This document shows, piece by piece, positions 1-9,230 of a stretch of DNA of 64,000 nt. The stretch comes from Lichenihabitans sp033947565 (lineage in GTDB: Bacteria > Pseudomonadota > Alphaproteobacteria > Rhizobiales > Beijerinckiaceae), in contig NZ_JARPVX010000005.1 of the NCBI RefSeq assembly GCF_033947565.1, positions 1-64,000 on the forward strand. The letters are read 5' to 3'. The notes under the pieces are model-generated. The model ran no database searches. It had not been told where the DNA came from and saw only the letters and a program-made list of their open reading frames with translations. Every line of letters starts with the position of its first letter. Within the stretch, counting starts at the first letter, position 1. Made by a program: the position numbers and the translations under genes.

Positions 1-55
1 GCTCGTCAGGCTCATAACCTGAAGGCCGCAGGTTCAAATCCTGCCCCCGCAACCA
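1..55 (+). tRNA. tRNA-fMet (CAT), 3' part, cut by window edge
   Basis: The window opens inside a tRNA. A five-pair anticodon stem (TCAGG/CCTGA) closes the loop CTCATAA with anticodon CAT. A T-arm (GCAGG, TTCAAAT, CCTGC) follows, then the acceptor 3' strand CCCCGCA and an encoded CCA at 53-55. The overall 3' half matches the alphaproteobacterial initiator tRNA as I remember it. The D-arm and 5' acceptor strand lie outside the window, so the C1/A72 mismatch diagnostic of an initiator cannot be checked. Confidence 0.93.
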
Positions 56-61
56 AAGATC

Positions 62-101
62 AAGAAGCCCCCGTGCCGTGAGGCTCGAGGGCTTCTTTGC
101 T
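62..101 (+). terminator. Rho-independent terminator of tRNA-fMet
   Basis: AAGAAGCCC (62-70) is perfectly complementary to GGGCTTCTT (89-97), giving a nine-pair stem with an 18-base loop, followed by a short T-rich run. It lies seven bases after the tRNA CCA end, so it most simply ends the tRNA transcript. Confidence 0.75.
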
Positions 102-522
102 TTGAGCGCTAAGGTGAGCTGAGCGAGCGCCGCTCCACCGAACCCGCCCCGCTCAGAATGTTGAAAAGCCCTTTGCATCACGCCTGAAAAGACGTTGTGA
201 CTGGTGACTGATTGCTCGGTCGAGAGTCTGAACCGGCCTGGTTCAGCGCATCTATGTCCTCCGGATTGGCGAGCGGGGCAGGGGGGCGATGTCTTCATAA
301 AGGCTGTTTGGAAATCTCGACCTGGGGCGATGGGCGTGTTTTACGCTTTGCATGGCCGCCGCCGAAAGCCGTGACCAAATTGCCGAAATCGCAAAATAGG
401 CATTTTACCAGTTCAACGTTCCGTCAGTGCTGCGCTCGCCTGCACTGTTGCCGACAGAACATTCCGAGCTTTTTTAAAGGTCAGGACGCGTCGAGAATAG
501 CGCGGATCTGTTGATCCGAAGT
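102..522. other. Gap without a recognisable gene
   Basis: About 420 bases between the tRNA terminator and the first small gene. The only sizeable open frame here (212-514, plus) has no convincing ribosome site and an unconvincing composition. I see no RNA gene or repeat. Confidence 0.5.
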
Positions 523-732
523 TCAGGTCAACGAGGACGCCTTACGCTTCAAATGGCCAGAGGCCATGAGGAACCCCATGGCGATATCCTGGATTTCGCC
601 CATGGTGAGACTTTCGGGTTTAGCTAAAGCGCGGACGCCGACGGCCCGGACCTCTTGAAGATGGATCAGCCACGCGTCTTCGGACTGGTTTGAACGCTGA
701 CCAAGAAGATGCCCGTCGAAATTGTCGTTCAT
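523..732 (-). CDS. Small hypothetical protein (69 aa)
   Basis: The start at ATG 732 is chosen because an AGGGGG ribosome site lies a few bases upstream. The longer in-frame extension upstream is rich in Arg and Pro and looks non-coding. The product starts MNDNFDGHLLGQ, is hydrophilic and probably helical, and ends in a short basic tail. It has no signal peptide, membrane segment or metal motif that I can see. I do not recognise a family. It stands alone between two gaps, so context gives no functional clue. Confidence 0.5.
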   Translation of the reverse strand: MNDNFDGHLLGQRSNQSEDAWLIHLQEVRAVGVRALAKPESLTMGEIQDIAMGFLMASGHLKRKASSLT

Positions 733-1136
733 CGCAAAGCCCCCTGCTAAGTAACAGCACGGTGGCAGCGTTGTTTGTAGCCTGCACTCACATAGGCGAT
801 ATTCTGCCGGTTTGTCGGGGGTGCGGCGCACTCTGCGCCGCGCAAAGCTGGCGCGCGATCCTGAGCAGCATCCGTATGACCGATCAGGGGTGTGCCGCTC
901 CTTTCTGTTCGGGACGACCTCGATCCCGCCGGTAGATCTCGCTCGCGTCCGCCATGGAGTCCAAGGCAGTCGAACGCGCCAAAGGTCCGTCATAACAACC
1001 GATGGAATTCGCGTTTGCGGATGGCCGGAAGCCAAATCGCCCAGCTTAAAATATGCCCGCTCTGTCATAGGCAAGCGTGCCACGACCATGTTCACGGTAA
1101 TCTACGCGCTTGAAGGAACATCTCTTTGGATCCCTC
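733..1136. other. Gap without a recognisable gene
   Basis: About 400 bases upstream of both flanking small genes. Open frames in all directions are Arg/Ser/Pro-rich and lack ribosome sites. The segment may hold the promoters of the two small genes, but no convincing -35/-10 pair stands out. Confidence 0.4.
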
Positions 1137-1355
1137 ATGCTGCGACGGCTTGTTTTCACAGTGATGATCATTGCGCTTGCGTCAACGATCGCGGTTTCGT
1201 GGCGACCTCTTCGTCTGCACGCGGTCATCGGTCAGACCCACGGTTTGCCATCTCTGCCTCATCTGGAGTGGCGGGCTTCGTTGAAGGCTACGGTGAGGAT
1301 CGTCGGGTGGACCGGCGCTTGCGTGCTGGTCTGGGCGGCCGTCATTCTGGCTTGA
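1137..1355 (+). CDS. Small putative membrane protein (72 aa)
   Basis: The reading frame beginning MLRRLVFTVMIIALAS shows an N-terminal hydrophobic segment (about residues 4-20) and a second one at the C-terminus (about 52-71), separated by a polar stretch with His, Arg and Trp. This pattern fits a two-pass inner membrane protein. An in-frame TTG at 1110 would add nine residues, but ATG 1137 is preferred because it begins right before the hydrophobic helix. A terminator-like hairpin about 230 bases downstream supports a short transcript. No family is recognised and the gene call itself is tentative. Confidence 0.35.
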   Translation: MLRRLVFTVMIIALASTIAVSWRPLRLHAVIGQTHGLPSLPHLEWRASLKATVRIVGWTGACVLVWAAVILA

Positions 1356-1585
1356 TCAGCAGGGTGTTCAATCCTTGCAGGCAAGCTGCGCAACCCCCGA
1401 AGCGAACCGGATCGAGAGGGCGTTATGGCGAAAGACCGTCGATGGCACCCAGAATAATGCAAGTTTCGGCGCTCGCTTTATCTGATGTTATTGCAACCAC
1501 GAGGCTGAAACGGGTATTCCATGCTCGTTGTCAACACAGATATTAAGCACCTTCATATCACAAGCACCTTATCGTCTGCAGATGG

Positions 1586-1617
1586 AAGGCTCATCTTCTC
1601 TGAAGGTGGGCCTTTTT
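1586..1617 (+). terminator. Rho-independent terminator
   Basis: AAGGCTCA (1586-1593) pairs with TGGGCCTT (1607-1614) with one G-U pair, followed by a run of five T (1613-1617). It lies in the 1356-1724 gap, which otherwise holds no gene I can support, and would end a plus-strand transcript such as that of the small membrane protein. Confidence 0.6.
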
Positions 1618-1724
1618 CATGATTTGAACGTTGAGCATAAATCATCCTGTTCTAACCTGGGTAAGTGAACAGGCTCGAGAGTTGATCTTATCCATGATCG
1701 TCGGCATCATGGAGCTTCGTTGAA

Positions 1725-1991
1725 ATGACGATATCTCAGCCTACATCCATCTTCGCACCTGAGACTGTGGCGGCGATCAACCGTGCTTATGACAAGGCCA
1801 TCGGCATCGTGGGCGCCGCAGCCGAACAAACCGACCTTCGCCTCGCCGTTGCAGACCATGTGATGTGCCTGGCCCGCAAGGGCGAAAACGACGAACGCCG
1901 CTTGTGCCGCCTGGCTGTCCTGGCCGTCCTGGGACGGTTTCCGGACGACGCCCAAGACGGAGCGGATCTCCACGTGAACGATGGCCGGTGA
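1725..1991 (+). CDS. Small hypothetical protein (88 aa)
   Basis: ATG 1725 is preceded by a GGAG ribosome site about ten bases upstream. The product is acidic to neutral and apparently helical, with the central run RLAVADHVMCLARKGENDER. It has no signal peptide or membrane segment. It begins a same-strand run: a second small gene starts four bases after the stop, followed by a Crp/Fnr regulator and a histidine kinase. The spacing suggests one operon, so a role connected with that signalling pair is possible but not shown. The family is not recognised. Confidence 0.6.
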   Translation: MTISQPTSIFAPETVAAINRAYDKAIGIVGAAAEQTDLRLAVADHVMCLARKGENDERRLCRLAVLAVLGRFPDDAQDGADLHVNDGR

Positions 1992-1994
1992 CGC

Positions 1995-2261
1995 GTGCAA
2001 GCCCCCTCGATCCGCCTGGACCCGTCGTCCGAAACACCGCTTTCCACCGAGGATCTGGTCATTCTGCAGGAAGCCTGCGGCCCCGTTGAACTGCTGAAGT
2101 TTCCTCCAGTGCAGAAGATCCAAGGCCTGCGCCGACAAGGCTACATCACCATCGTCCTGGGTGGCGTTCAGATCACGCCCCTTGGCCTCGAACGCTTGCT
2201 GCGCGAGCGCATGCGCATGCGAATAGCGTCCCGGAAAGGAACAGCATGTAGCATAGGTTAG
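1995..2261 (+). CDS. Small hypothetical protein (88 aa)
   Basis: It starts at GTG 1995, a few bases after the stop of the preceding small gene, and ends at TAG 2259-2261. The middle of the protein (about residues 37-72) reads as two or three short helices and strands ending in a basic stretch rich in Leu, Glu and Arg, resembling a small winged-helix-like fold, but I cannot assign a family. The last 12 residues are less convincing. Tight coupling to the gene before and the regulator after argues that it is translated. Confidence 0.5.
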   Translation: MQAPSIRLDPSSETPLSTEDLVILQEACGPVELLKFPPVQKIQGLRRQGYITIVLGGVQITPLGLERLLRERMRMRIASRKGTACSIG

Positions 2262-2308
2262 TGTATGGGCGGAGACAGCACCCTAGTCTGCCATCGGGGG
2301 GGATTTGC

Positions 2309-3037
2309 TTGTCAAACTTCGTTTTTCGGAAATTCCAGAGTCTCGGCAATTTCTCGGCTGACGACGAGGCACGGCTGAATGCATCGATGCAGAGGGTCGA
2401 ACGAATTCGGCCGCACACGGATCTGGTCCAGGAAGGCGTTCATGCACGCTACCTCAACATCGTTCTCGAGGGCTGGGCCTGTCGTTATAAGCATCTGGAG
2501 GACGGTCGCCGACAGATCATCGCCCTCTTCGTCCCCGGCGACATGTGCGATCCCTGCGTGTTCACGCTCGACGCCATGAGCCACATCATCGGGACTTTGA
2601 CGCCCGTCACCCTGGGCCGCATCGCCGAGAAGGACATGTTGGAGATCACGCGGACGAGCCCGAGCCTTTCCAAGGCATTCTGGCTCGAGATGCTGGTCAG
2701 CGCTGAAATCCAGCGTGAATGGACCGTCAATCTCGGGCGGCGTACGGCGCTCGAACGTCTGGCCCACCTGTTTTGCGAGCTGCTGCTTCGCATGCGGGCT
2801 GTCGGGCTCACCAAGGGATGCGAGTGCGATCTGCCGATTACGCAGGCGGATCTCGGCGATGTGCTTGGCCTGTCTCCGGTTCATGTCAATCGGACCTTGC
2901 AGGAAATCCGGGCAATGGGGTTGGTGGAAGTTCGGGGCAAACGCCTCGTCGTTCACGACGAACCTGCCCTGCAAGCTCTTGGCTTGTTCAATCCCAACTA
3001 CCTGCACCTGCTCCCTTCCCCGTCCCAAAAAGGCTAG
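2309..3037 (+). CDS. Crp/Fnr family transcriptional regulator
   Basis: Cytoplasmic DNA-binding regulator with an N-terminal cyclic-nucleotide-type beta-barrel (about residues 15-125, including LVQEGVHARYLNIVLEGWA and LFVPGD) and a C-terminal Crp-type winged helix (about 160-225, QADLGDVLGLSPVHVNRTLQ). There is no N-terminal Cys cluster, so it is not an oxygen-sensing Fnr with an Fe-S cluster. TTG 2309 is preferred because a GGGGGGGA ribosome site lies six bases upstream; the alternative GTG 2261 would add 16 residues. It is followed five bases later by a sensorless HWE histidine kinase, so the two are probably co-transcribed and functionally linked. Ligand and targets are unknown. Confidence 0.9.
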   Translation: MSNFVFRKFQSLGNFSADDEARLNASMQRVERIRPHTDLVQEGVHARYLNIVLEGWACRYKHLEDGRRQIIALFVPGDMCDPCVFTLDAMSHIIGTLTPVTLGRIAEKDMLEITRTSPSLSKAFWLEMLVSAEIQREWTVNLGRRTALERLAHLFCELLLRMRAVGLTKGCECDLPITQADLGDVLGLSPVHVNRTLQEIRAMGLVEVRGKRLVVHDEPALQALGLFNPNYLHLLPSPSQKG

Positions 3038-3042
3038 CGACG

Positions 3043-3720
3043 ATGTCAGACGCCGATCAGGCCGATCAGGCCGGTCAAATCGGCCAACTCCAGGCCGACA
3101 ACATGAGGTTGCGCCGCCTGCTCAATGAAAGGGGAGCGCCGAGCACGCTGCGTCATCAGGTGCGCAACGCGCTTGGTTTGATGCGCGCCATCATGCGCCG
3201 CTCGGCGACCGGAAAAACGTCGGTCGCTGATTTCGTCGCTCATCTCGAAGGCCGGTTCGACGCCTTGTTGCGCGTTCAAACAGGGCTGCTGTCGAGCCCC
3301 GACGGGCAAGCCGACCTTGCGATGATCGTGGCGGACGAGTTTCTCGTCCAGGCGATCCAGGAAGGCGAACGGGCCACGGTTCAAGGGCCTGCCGTCCGGA
3401 TCGAGCCGAAACAGGCAGAACTTCTCGGCCTCGTGCTGCACGAGCTCACGACGAACGCGATCAAGTTCGGAGCCTTGACCGCTCCCGGTGGTCACATCGA
3501 TGTGTCATGGACGTTGACGACGGAACCCGAGCGTAGTCTCACCCTCGTATGGGCCGAAACCGGGCAACAAAGAGCTGAGCCGTCGCAAGCGTTCCGGGGG
3601 TTCGGCATGGAAGTGATCGAAGGCATGCTGCCTTACCAGCTCAAGGCTGAAACCGCGCTCGAGTTTTTGACGGAAGGCGTCCGGTGCACCATCGCGATGC
3701 CGCTCCCGTTTCCGACGTAA
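3043..3720 (+). CDS. HWE-family histidine kinase without sensor domain
   Basis: 225-residue soluble kinase. After a short N-terminal coiled segment it has the phospho-accepting His box (LRHQVRNALGLMRAIMRR, His about 38), the N box LHELTTNAIKFGAL, the W-x-E signature (LVWAETG) that defines HWE kinases, and the C-terminal glycine-rich segment GFGMEVIEGMLPYQLKAETA. No PAS, GAF or membrane segment is present, so its input must come from a partner, perhaps the Crp/Fnr protein encoded five bases upstream. It converges with a single-domain receiver gene (12-base gap). The likely partner is one of the two receivers encoded downstream, but specificity cannot be read from sequence. Confidence 0.88.
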   Translation: MSDADQADQAGQIGQLQADNMRLRRLLNERGAPSTLRHQVRNALGLMRAIMRRSATGKTSVADFVAHLEGRFDALLRVQTGLLSSPDGQADLAMIVADEFLVQAIQEGERATVQGPAVRIEPKQAELLGLVLHELTTNAIKFGALTAPGGHIDVSWTLTTEPERSLTLVWAETGQQRAEPSQAFRGFGMEVIEGMLPYQLKAETALEFLTEGVRCTIAMPLPFPT

Positions 3721-3731
3721 GGCCGGCGCGC

Positions 3732-4103
3732 TCAAGGCGTCAGGGCTGTCGTCAAGGCGGCGTGGAGCGCCTGCATGTTGGTCGGCTTTTCACATCGCGC
3801 GATCTGCGGGTAACGCTCGTCGAGAGCGCCATCCCCATAGCCGGTGGTGAACACGAACGGGATGCCACGGCTCAACAAGGCTTCGGCAACGGGAAACGAC
3901 ATCTCGCCACCCAGGTTCAGATTTAAAATAGCAGCGTCGACCCGCGGCTCCGATGCGAGAAGCGTGAGTGCCTGTTCGACAGAAGGGGCGGGACCGAGTA
4001 CGCGTGCTCCAGCGGCCAGGAATTCATCCTTCAATTCGAAGGCAAGAAAATACTCATCCTCGACAATGAAAACGAGACGGCCTTTCAGGGTGCTGAACAT
4101 CAT
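3732..4103 (-). CDS. Single-domain receiver protein with Asp-to-Asn phosphosite
   Basis: CheY-like fold with the acidic pair in VEDEYF (Glu15, Asp16), the Thr-rich beta4 end (FVFTTGYGD) and the conserved Lys in CEKPT. The position that normally holds the phospho-accepting Asp reads AILNLNLGG, with Asn61 (codon AAT), whereas the neighbouring paralogue has ALLDVNL. The protein is therefore probably not phosphorylated in the usual way and may act as a constitutive binder or decoy. ATG 4103 is preferred because a GAGGGC ribosome site precedes it; ATG 4169 would extend the protein by 22 residues without such a site. It converges with the HWE kinase gene. Confidence 0.85.
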   Translation of the reverse strand: MMFSTLKGRLVFIVEDEYFLAFELKDEFLAAGARVLGPAPSVEQALTLLASEPRVDAAILNLNLGGEMSFPVAEALLSRGIPFVFTTGYGDGALDERYPQIARCEKPTNMQALHAALTTALTP

Positions 4104-4197
4104 GTCTGAAGCCCTCGGTCGCAATGCACTCAATGAAACATCCTTGGGACAGTTTGACGATCCTTCCATTTACGGCAAGGCTGCATGAATCTGGCGA

Positions 4198-4590
4198 TCA
4201 GCCGCGCGTCACGTCGGTGATGACCTTGGCGAGGGTGCGGGCGAGGTCCTGTCCCGTTGCCGGCTTCTCGCAGCGTGGCAGGCCCGCATAGGCGGCCGGA
4301 ATCGCGCTCGTATCATAGCCCGTCGCGAGAACCAGCGGGACAGCGCGCGCCTGAAGCGCGTCGACCACCGGCCAGATCGCCTCATTCGACAGGTTGACGT
4401 CCAGCAGTGCGCCGTCGATCCGGTTCTCCATGGTAAGCAGTCGTATGGCGTCCTTCAGGCGCGAAACAGGCCCGAGGATCGTCGCGCCGACGTCCGACAA
4501 CGCATCGACGATCTCCTGCGCGATCATGTACTCGTCTTCCGCCACCAGGATACGACGACCATGCAGGTCCGTCGATGCCAGTTCGCTCAT
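4198..4590 (-). CDS. Single-domain response regulator (receiver)
   Basis: 130-residue CheY-like receiver with an intact acidic pocket (LVAEDEYMI), phospho-accepting Asp64 in ALLDVNLS, the Thr in VLATGYD and Lys in RCEKPA. There is no output domain, so it probably relays phosphate or acts by protein contact. A GGAGG ribosome site lies seven bases before ATG 4590. Its start overlaps the stop of the long CheB-CheR-PAS-HWE kinase gene (ATGA), indicating co-transcription and that this receiver is the natural partner of that kinase. Confidence 0.9.
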   Translation of the reverse strand: MSELASTDLHGRRILVAEDEYMIAQEIVDALSDVGATILGPVSRLKDAIRLLTMENRIDGALLDVNLSNEAIWPVVDALQARAVPLVLATGYDTSAIPAAYAGLPRCEKPATGQDLARTLAKVITDVTRG

Positions 4591-7500
4591 GCAAATTCCT
4601 CCGACACAGGACTCCTAAATGCGCTGCTGGGTAGGATCACCTGGCATCTCACACCATCGGGCGTGAATTCCAAAGCCGTCTCGGCGTGCAACTGGTAGGG
4701 GAGCGCCTGGGTGATCAATTCAGTGCCATAGCCGCGGCGTTCGGGCAGGCCTTCCGGCATGACGACCCCCGTCTCGTGCCAGTCGATGACCAAGCGCCGG
4801 CCATCGTCGCGGTCGTCCAATTGCCACGTGACGGACAGCCGGCCGGCCGGTTGAGCGATGGCGCCGTATTTCACGGCATTGGTGGCCAGTTCGTGCAGCG
4901 CGAGGGCAACCGCCTGGACGCTTTCCCCAGGCAGAACCACAGCAGGTCCGCCCACCACGACCTTGTCGGCCGCGCCGTCGCCAGTCGCGTGGAGTTCTGC
5001 CGCCACAACATCGGCCAAGGGCACCGCATAGGCGGTCGATCGCGACAGGAAGCCCTGCACCCGGCCAAGAGCCGCGAGGCGGGCGTCATATTCGTCCCGG
5101 CCGGCCGACGCGTCGATGGAGCGACGGGCGACGTTACGCACCACCGCCAGGAGGTTGCGGGTCCGGTGCTGCAATTCTCCCACCAGCACGTGCTGCTGGC
5201 CCTGCAGGCGCTTCAGGTCTTCAATATCCGTCGTGGTGCCCAGCCATTCGATGATGGGTCCAGCGGTCTCGTTCGGCTTGGGAGTCGCACGCACCGGCAC
5301 CGAGCGGGTTTGATGCCAGCGCCAGGTCCCATCGCTTGCCCGCCGCACCCGGAATTCCGTATTCAAGCGGCCGTGCGGGTCTGCATCCTGCCAGGCCATC
5401 TCGGTCACGGCATGGTCGTCTGGATGCACCACGGCAAGCCAGCCAAGGCCGTGGCTTTCCTTTTGGGTCTGCCCGGTGTAGTCGAGCCACTGCGGGCTGG
5501 CCCAGGTCCATCGCCCTTGGGCGCAGGATCGCCAGATCAACTGCGGCACCCCCTCGATCAAGGTGCGCAGCCGGCCCTCGCTGTCCCGTAGCGCCGCCTC
5601 GACCCGCTTGAGCTCGGTCACGTCATGACCGACGCCGCCGATCTGCCGCACCTGCCCGTCAGGGTCGCGCATGGGGAAATCGGTGTTGCGAAGCCACCGC
5701 ACCTCCCCATCGAGCGGACGCCTGATCCGATATTCGAAAGTGACGTGTCCGCCCTCTCGCACCTGCTCGATGCTCTTGACGGCATAGGCCCTGTCCTCCG
5801 GCAGGATCAGGTCAACCCAGTTCCGATAGTTGTCGCCAGACAGGGCCTCGACCCGACTCAAGCCATAGATCGTCTCGAAGGCCGGCGTGAGATAGGTCCA
5901 CTGCAGCGTATCCGCGTCGCGGATCCAGAGTACGTCCTGCGACGCCTCTCCGAATTGGCGCAAGCGCTCCTCGCTCTCGCGCAAGGCATCTTCGGCGTGT
6001 TTGCGCCCCGTTACCTCCGAGGCCGAGCCGAACCACTCGACGATGTTGCCGGCGTCGTCGAACACCGGGATGGCGCGCGAAAGCGTCCAACCTAGCGCGC
6101 CCCCCACGCTTCGCACCCGGTGCTCCAACTCGAAGACGGCCTTTGCGTCTATGGCCGCCTGGACGGCGTAGCGCACCCGAGCATGGTCGTCTTCGGGAAT
6201 ATAACGCAACAGCCAGCTCTCGTCGGGGCTATTGGTGTCGGGCAAGAAGCCGCCGCCCACCAGTTCACGCATCTCGTCCCAATTCGGACTCATGCGATAC
6301 AACACCTGGGAGCTGGCCCGCACCAGCGCGCGCAGTTGCTCTTCCGAGCGGATCAGCGCCTGTTCGGCCTCGCGCCGCGCCGTGATGTCGACAAAACTGA
6401 CGACAGTGCCGTCGATGCGATCCTCGATCGTGCGATAGGGCCGCAGGCGCACCACGTACCATCGCCCGTTCTTGCTGCGAACCTCCGTCTCGATCGGGCT
6501 CAGGTCGCTCAGCACCCGGCGCGCGTCATCCTCGATCCCGTCATATTCGAGGCGGTGGGTGAAGTCCGTCACGACACGACCGATATCCGCCCTGGTGACA
6601 TTGAACAACTCCGCGATCGGCGGCGTGAACATCTTGATGCGCAGGTCGCCATCAAGGAACAGCGTTCCGATATCGGTGGACGTGGTCAGGTTCTGCAGGT
6701 CGCTGTGAGCGACCGAGATGCTCGATAGCTTGCTTTTCATCTCGGCGTTGACGGTGTGCAGTTCCTCGTTGATCGACTGAAGCTCTTCCTTCGAGGTTTC
6801 CAGCTCTTCCGCGGTCGAGCGGTATTCCTCGTTGGTGGATTGCAGCTCCTCGTTGGTGGCCCGCAGGTCCTGTACCGTGGCTTCGTGCCCGCCGCGACTG
6901 GCCACCAGGGCTTCCTGCATGGCCTTGAGTTCGGTGAGCAGGCGCTGGACTTCGCCGGGCTGGGTGTCGGCCGCGGCCTGGTAGGCTTCGGCGTCCGGGA
7001 CGCTGCCCCCATCGAGGAAGAACACCAACGCCTGCGCACCCATGTGTTCCTGAACCGGCACGGGCATCACATGCATGGACACCCGGCGCCGCTCGCCGTC
7101 CAGCACCGCGATGGTCGGATGGGTCAGGGTAGGTTCTTGGGCTTCGAGCGCCCGCACCAGGGCCAGGCGGAGATCCAGGCGCAGTTCCGGGCGCACCATG
7201 GACGGCAACAGGTTCGGGATCGGCCCGGCAGGAAGCAGGATGAAGCGCCCGACGCTTGGCGACAGATGGACGACCTTCTGCTCATCGTCGACAAGCGCGC
7301 TCGCCGGCGCCGTCCGCTCCAATGCTGCGACATGCGTGGCGGCCGGCAGGCCCGTCCGCTCGACCGGAACCCGGGTCGGCAGGCTGGTGCCGATATAGCG
7401 CTCGGGAGCCGCGAATTGCGGCAGCACCGGCAGCGTCTGCACCGCATGCGGGCGGGCCCCGTAGATGCGGGCTTCCCGGTCCAGCGGCATGAACAAATCC

Positions 7501-8853
7501 GTCGCCACGTCGGCCGTTTCGGCCGAGCCGAGGAACAGGTAACGACCGGGCTTCAGGCCATAGTGGAAGATGGAGCATAGCTGCTGCTGCAGCGAGCGTT
7601 CCAGGTAGATCAGCAGGTTGCGACAGCTGACGAGATCCAGCCGGAGGAACGGCGGCTCCTTGATCACGCTATGGGTGGCGAACAACACGCTTTCGCGCAG
7701 TTCCTTGCGAACCCGGTAATGCGTGCCCTCGTCGATGAAGAAACGGGCGAGGCGCTCCTCGGACACGTCGTTTTCGATGGTGCGGAGATAGCGCCCTTCG
7801 CGGGCCGTCGCGAGGGCGCCTTCATCGAGGTCGGTCGCGAAGATCTGCACCTGGGGGTGCAGCTTGCGCCGCGCCGCTTCTTCGTGGAACAGGATGGCGA
7901 GGCTGTAGGCTTCTTCGCCCGTGGCGCATCCCACCACCCAGGCCCGGACACCTTCTTCCCGCTCGGGGTCGAGATCGTCGAAGATCGCGTTGACGGCCCG
8001 CCGTTCCATGGCCGCGTAGGCGGGGGCGTCGCGGAAGAAGCTCGTGACCGAGATCAGCAGATCGGAAAAGAGCTCCTTTGCCTCCTCCGGCGTGGTCATC
8101 AGGTAATCCGCATAGGCGTCGAGCGTCTGTGCGGCACACCTGCATGCGCCGCACCACGCGTCGCATTACCGTAGCGCGCTTGTAGCCGGAAAAATCGTGG
8201 CCGGTGCGGGCCCGCAGGAACGCCACGATGCGCCGGAGGTCGTTGGCGCCCCCGTCCATGTCGAGCGAGCGGACCGCTTCCTTGCTATGCGCCACCTCGG
8301 CCAGCCGCTCGGCCAGGCGCGCCAGCGGCGCCACGAAATCGGCGACGCCCGACGCGATGGCGTTTTGCGGCATGGAGGGAAAGTCGGCCTCGGCCGGCTC
8401 CTGCACCATAATGACGCCGCCGGCTTCCTTGACGGCACGGACGCCCGCGGCGCCATCCGCACCGGCGCCCGACAGGACCATGGCGATGCCGTCACCCCGG
8501 GCGGCCGCGATGGAGCGGAAGAACATGTCGATCGGCGCTCGATGGCCGCGCGGTTCGGTAAAGGCGCGGGACGTGACGCTGTCGCCCTCGATCACCAGTT
8601 CGCGATCAGGCGGAATGACGTAGACGCAGTTGGGCCGCAGGGTCGGCCCGTCGTCGACCCGCAAAACCGGCATGCGGGTGCAGACCGACAGGATCTCGGT
8701 CAGCGCACTGGGCTGATCGGGCGAAAGGTGGATAATGACCACATAGGCGAGCCCAAGGGTGCTCGGAAGCTGACGCAGCAACCCCTGCAAGGCCGTGACG
8801 CCGCCCGCCGAAGCGCCAATGGCGCAAACGGGCACGAACGTCTTCTTCGTCAT
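4587..8853 (-). pseudogene. CheB-CheR-PAS-HWE hybrid kinase, interrupted by a frameshift near 8121-8145
   Basis: The order of domains along the minus strand is: CheB methylesterase-like (8853 to about 8270; GASAGG, IIHLSPDQ, GAGADGAAG), CheR N-terminal helices (to about 8140), then, after a change of frame, the CheR methyltransferase (VVGCATGEEAYSLA, about 7940), a long coiled coil (NEELQSTNEEYRSTAEELE, about 6830), several PAS/PAC repeats (6700-5230) and an HWE kinase (LQHRTRNLLAVVRNVARR; LHELATNAVKYGAI; IDWHETG). The first frame ends in the CheR motif VRRMQV and then turns into nonsense; the second frame resumes in QTLDAYADYL. The frameshift is one extra base or two missing ones. This is a known fusion family of about 1400 residues. 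Start alternatives are GTG 8877 and ATG 8925. The break could be a sequencing error, since both halves otherwise look intact. Confidence 0.75.
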
Positions 8854-9230
8854 GGTGTGGAGGCTGTCGTCGCTCACAAGCAGCCACCCGCGTTTGAGTA
8901 CGCGGCCGTTGACGGTGCGCCGCATGCGGCAGTATCGGCCAAGCCTGTCACGATCGGATCGTCCCTAGTGAAGCCTCCGCACGCTAGACCATCGGCAGCC
9001 GATGTCGCGAAGTTTCGCCATCAAGGATCCCCGGTTCTGCTTCCCTTGCAAAGGACAGCATCAGGCGATCACGACATGCACCATCTCAGGAGCGTGGGCC
9101 AGCAAGTCGCAATGGAGATGGACCGCGCAGTGTTGGGATCCCACCGCTCCGGTTGCCTGCGAGCGCTGCAGCGAGGCTGGCACACCATCGACGATCGAAG
9201 CGCCGAGCACGACGACCGCCGCGATTGCGA
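8854..9230. other. Gap between signalling genes and polyol operon
   Basis: About 370 bases. A minus-strand frame from TTG 9234 to 9061, overlapping the stop of the dehydrogenase gene, would encode about 57 residues beginning with a hydrophobic stretch (IAIAAVVVLGASIV), reminiscent of a signal peptide. It has no ribosome site, so I do not call it as a gene. No promoter or terminator stands out. Confidence 0.3.

Noticed and set aside
1..523. tRNA 3' end as integration site of a genomic island
   Set aside because: No integrase, excisionase or repeated tRNA end was found nearby, and the following genes look like ordinary chromosomal genes.
812..1546. 244-codon open frame on the plus strand
   Set aside because: Composition is Arg/Ser-rich, no ribosome site precedes it, it shows no domain, and it overlaps two better small-gene candidates.
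8121..8145. Programmed ribosomal frameshift in the CheB-CheR gene
   Set aside because: No slippery heptamer or stimulatory structure is evident; mutation or sequencing error is simpler.
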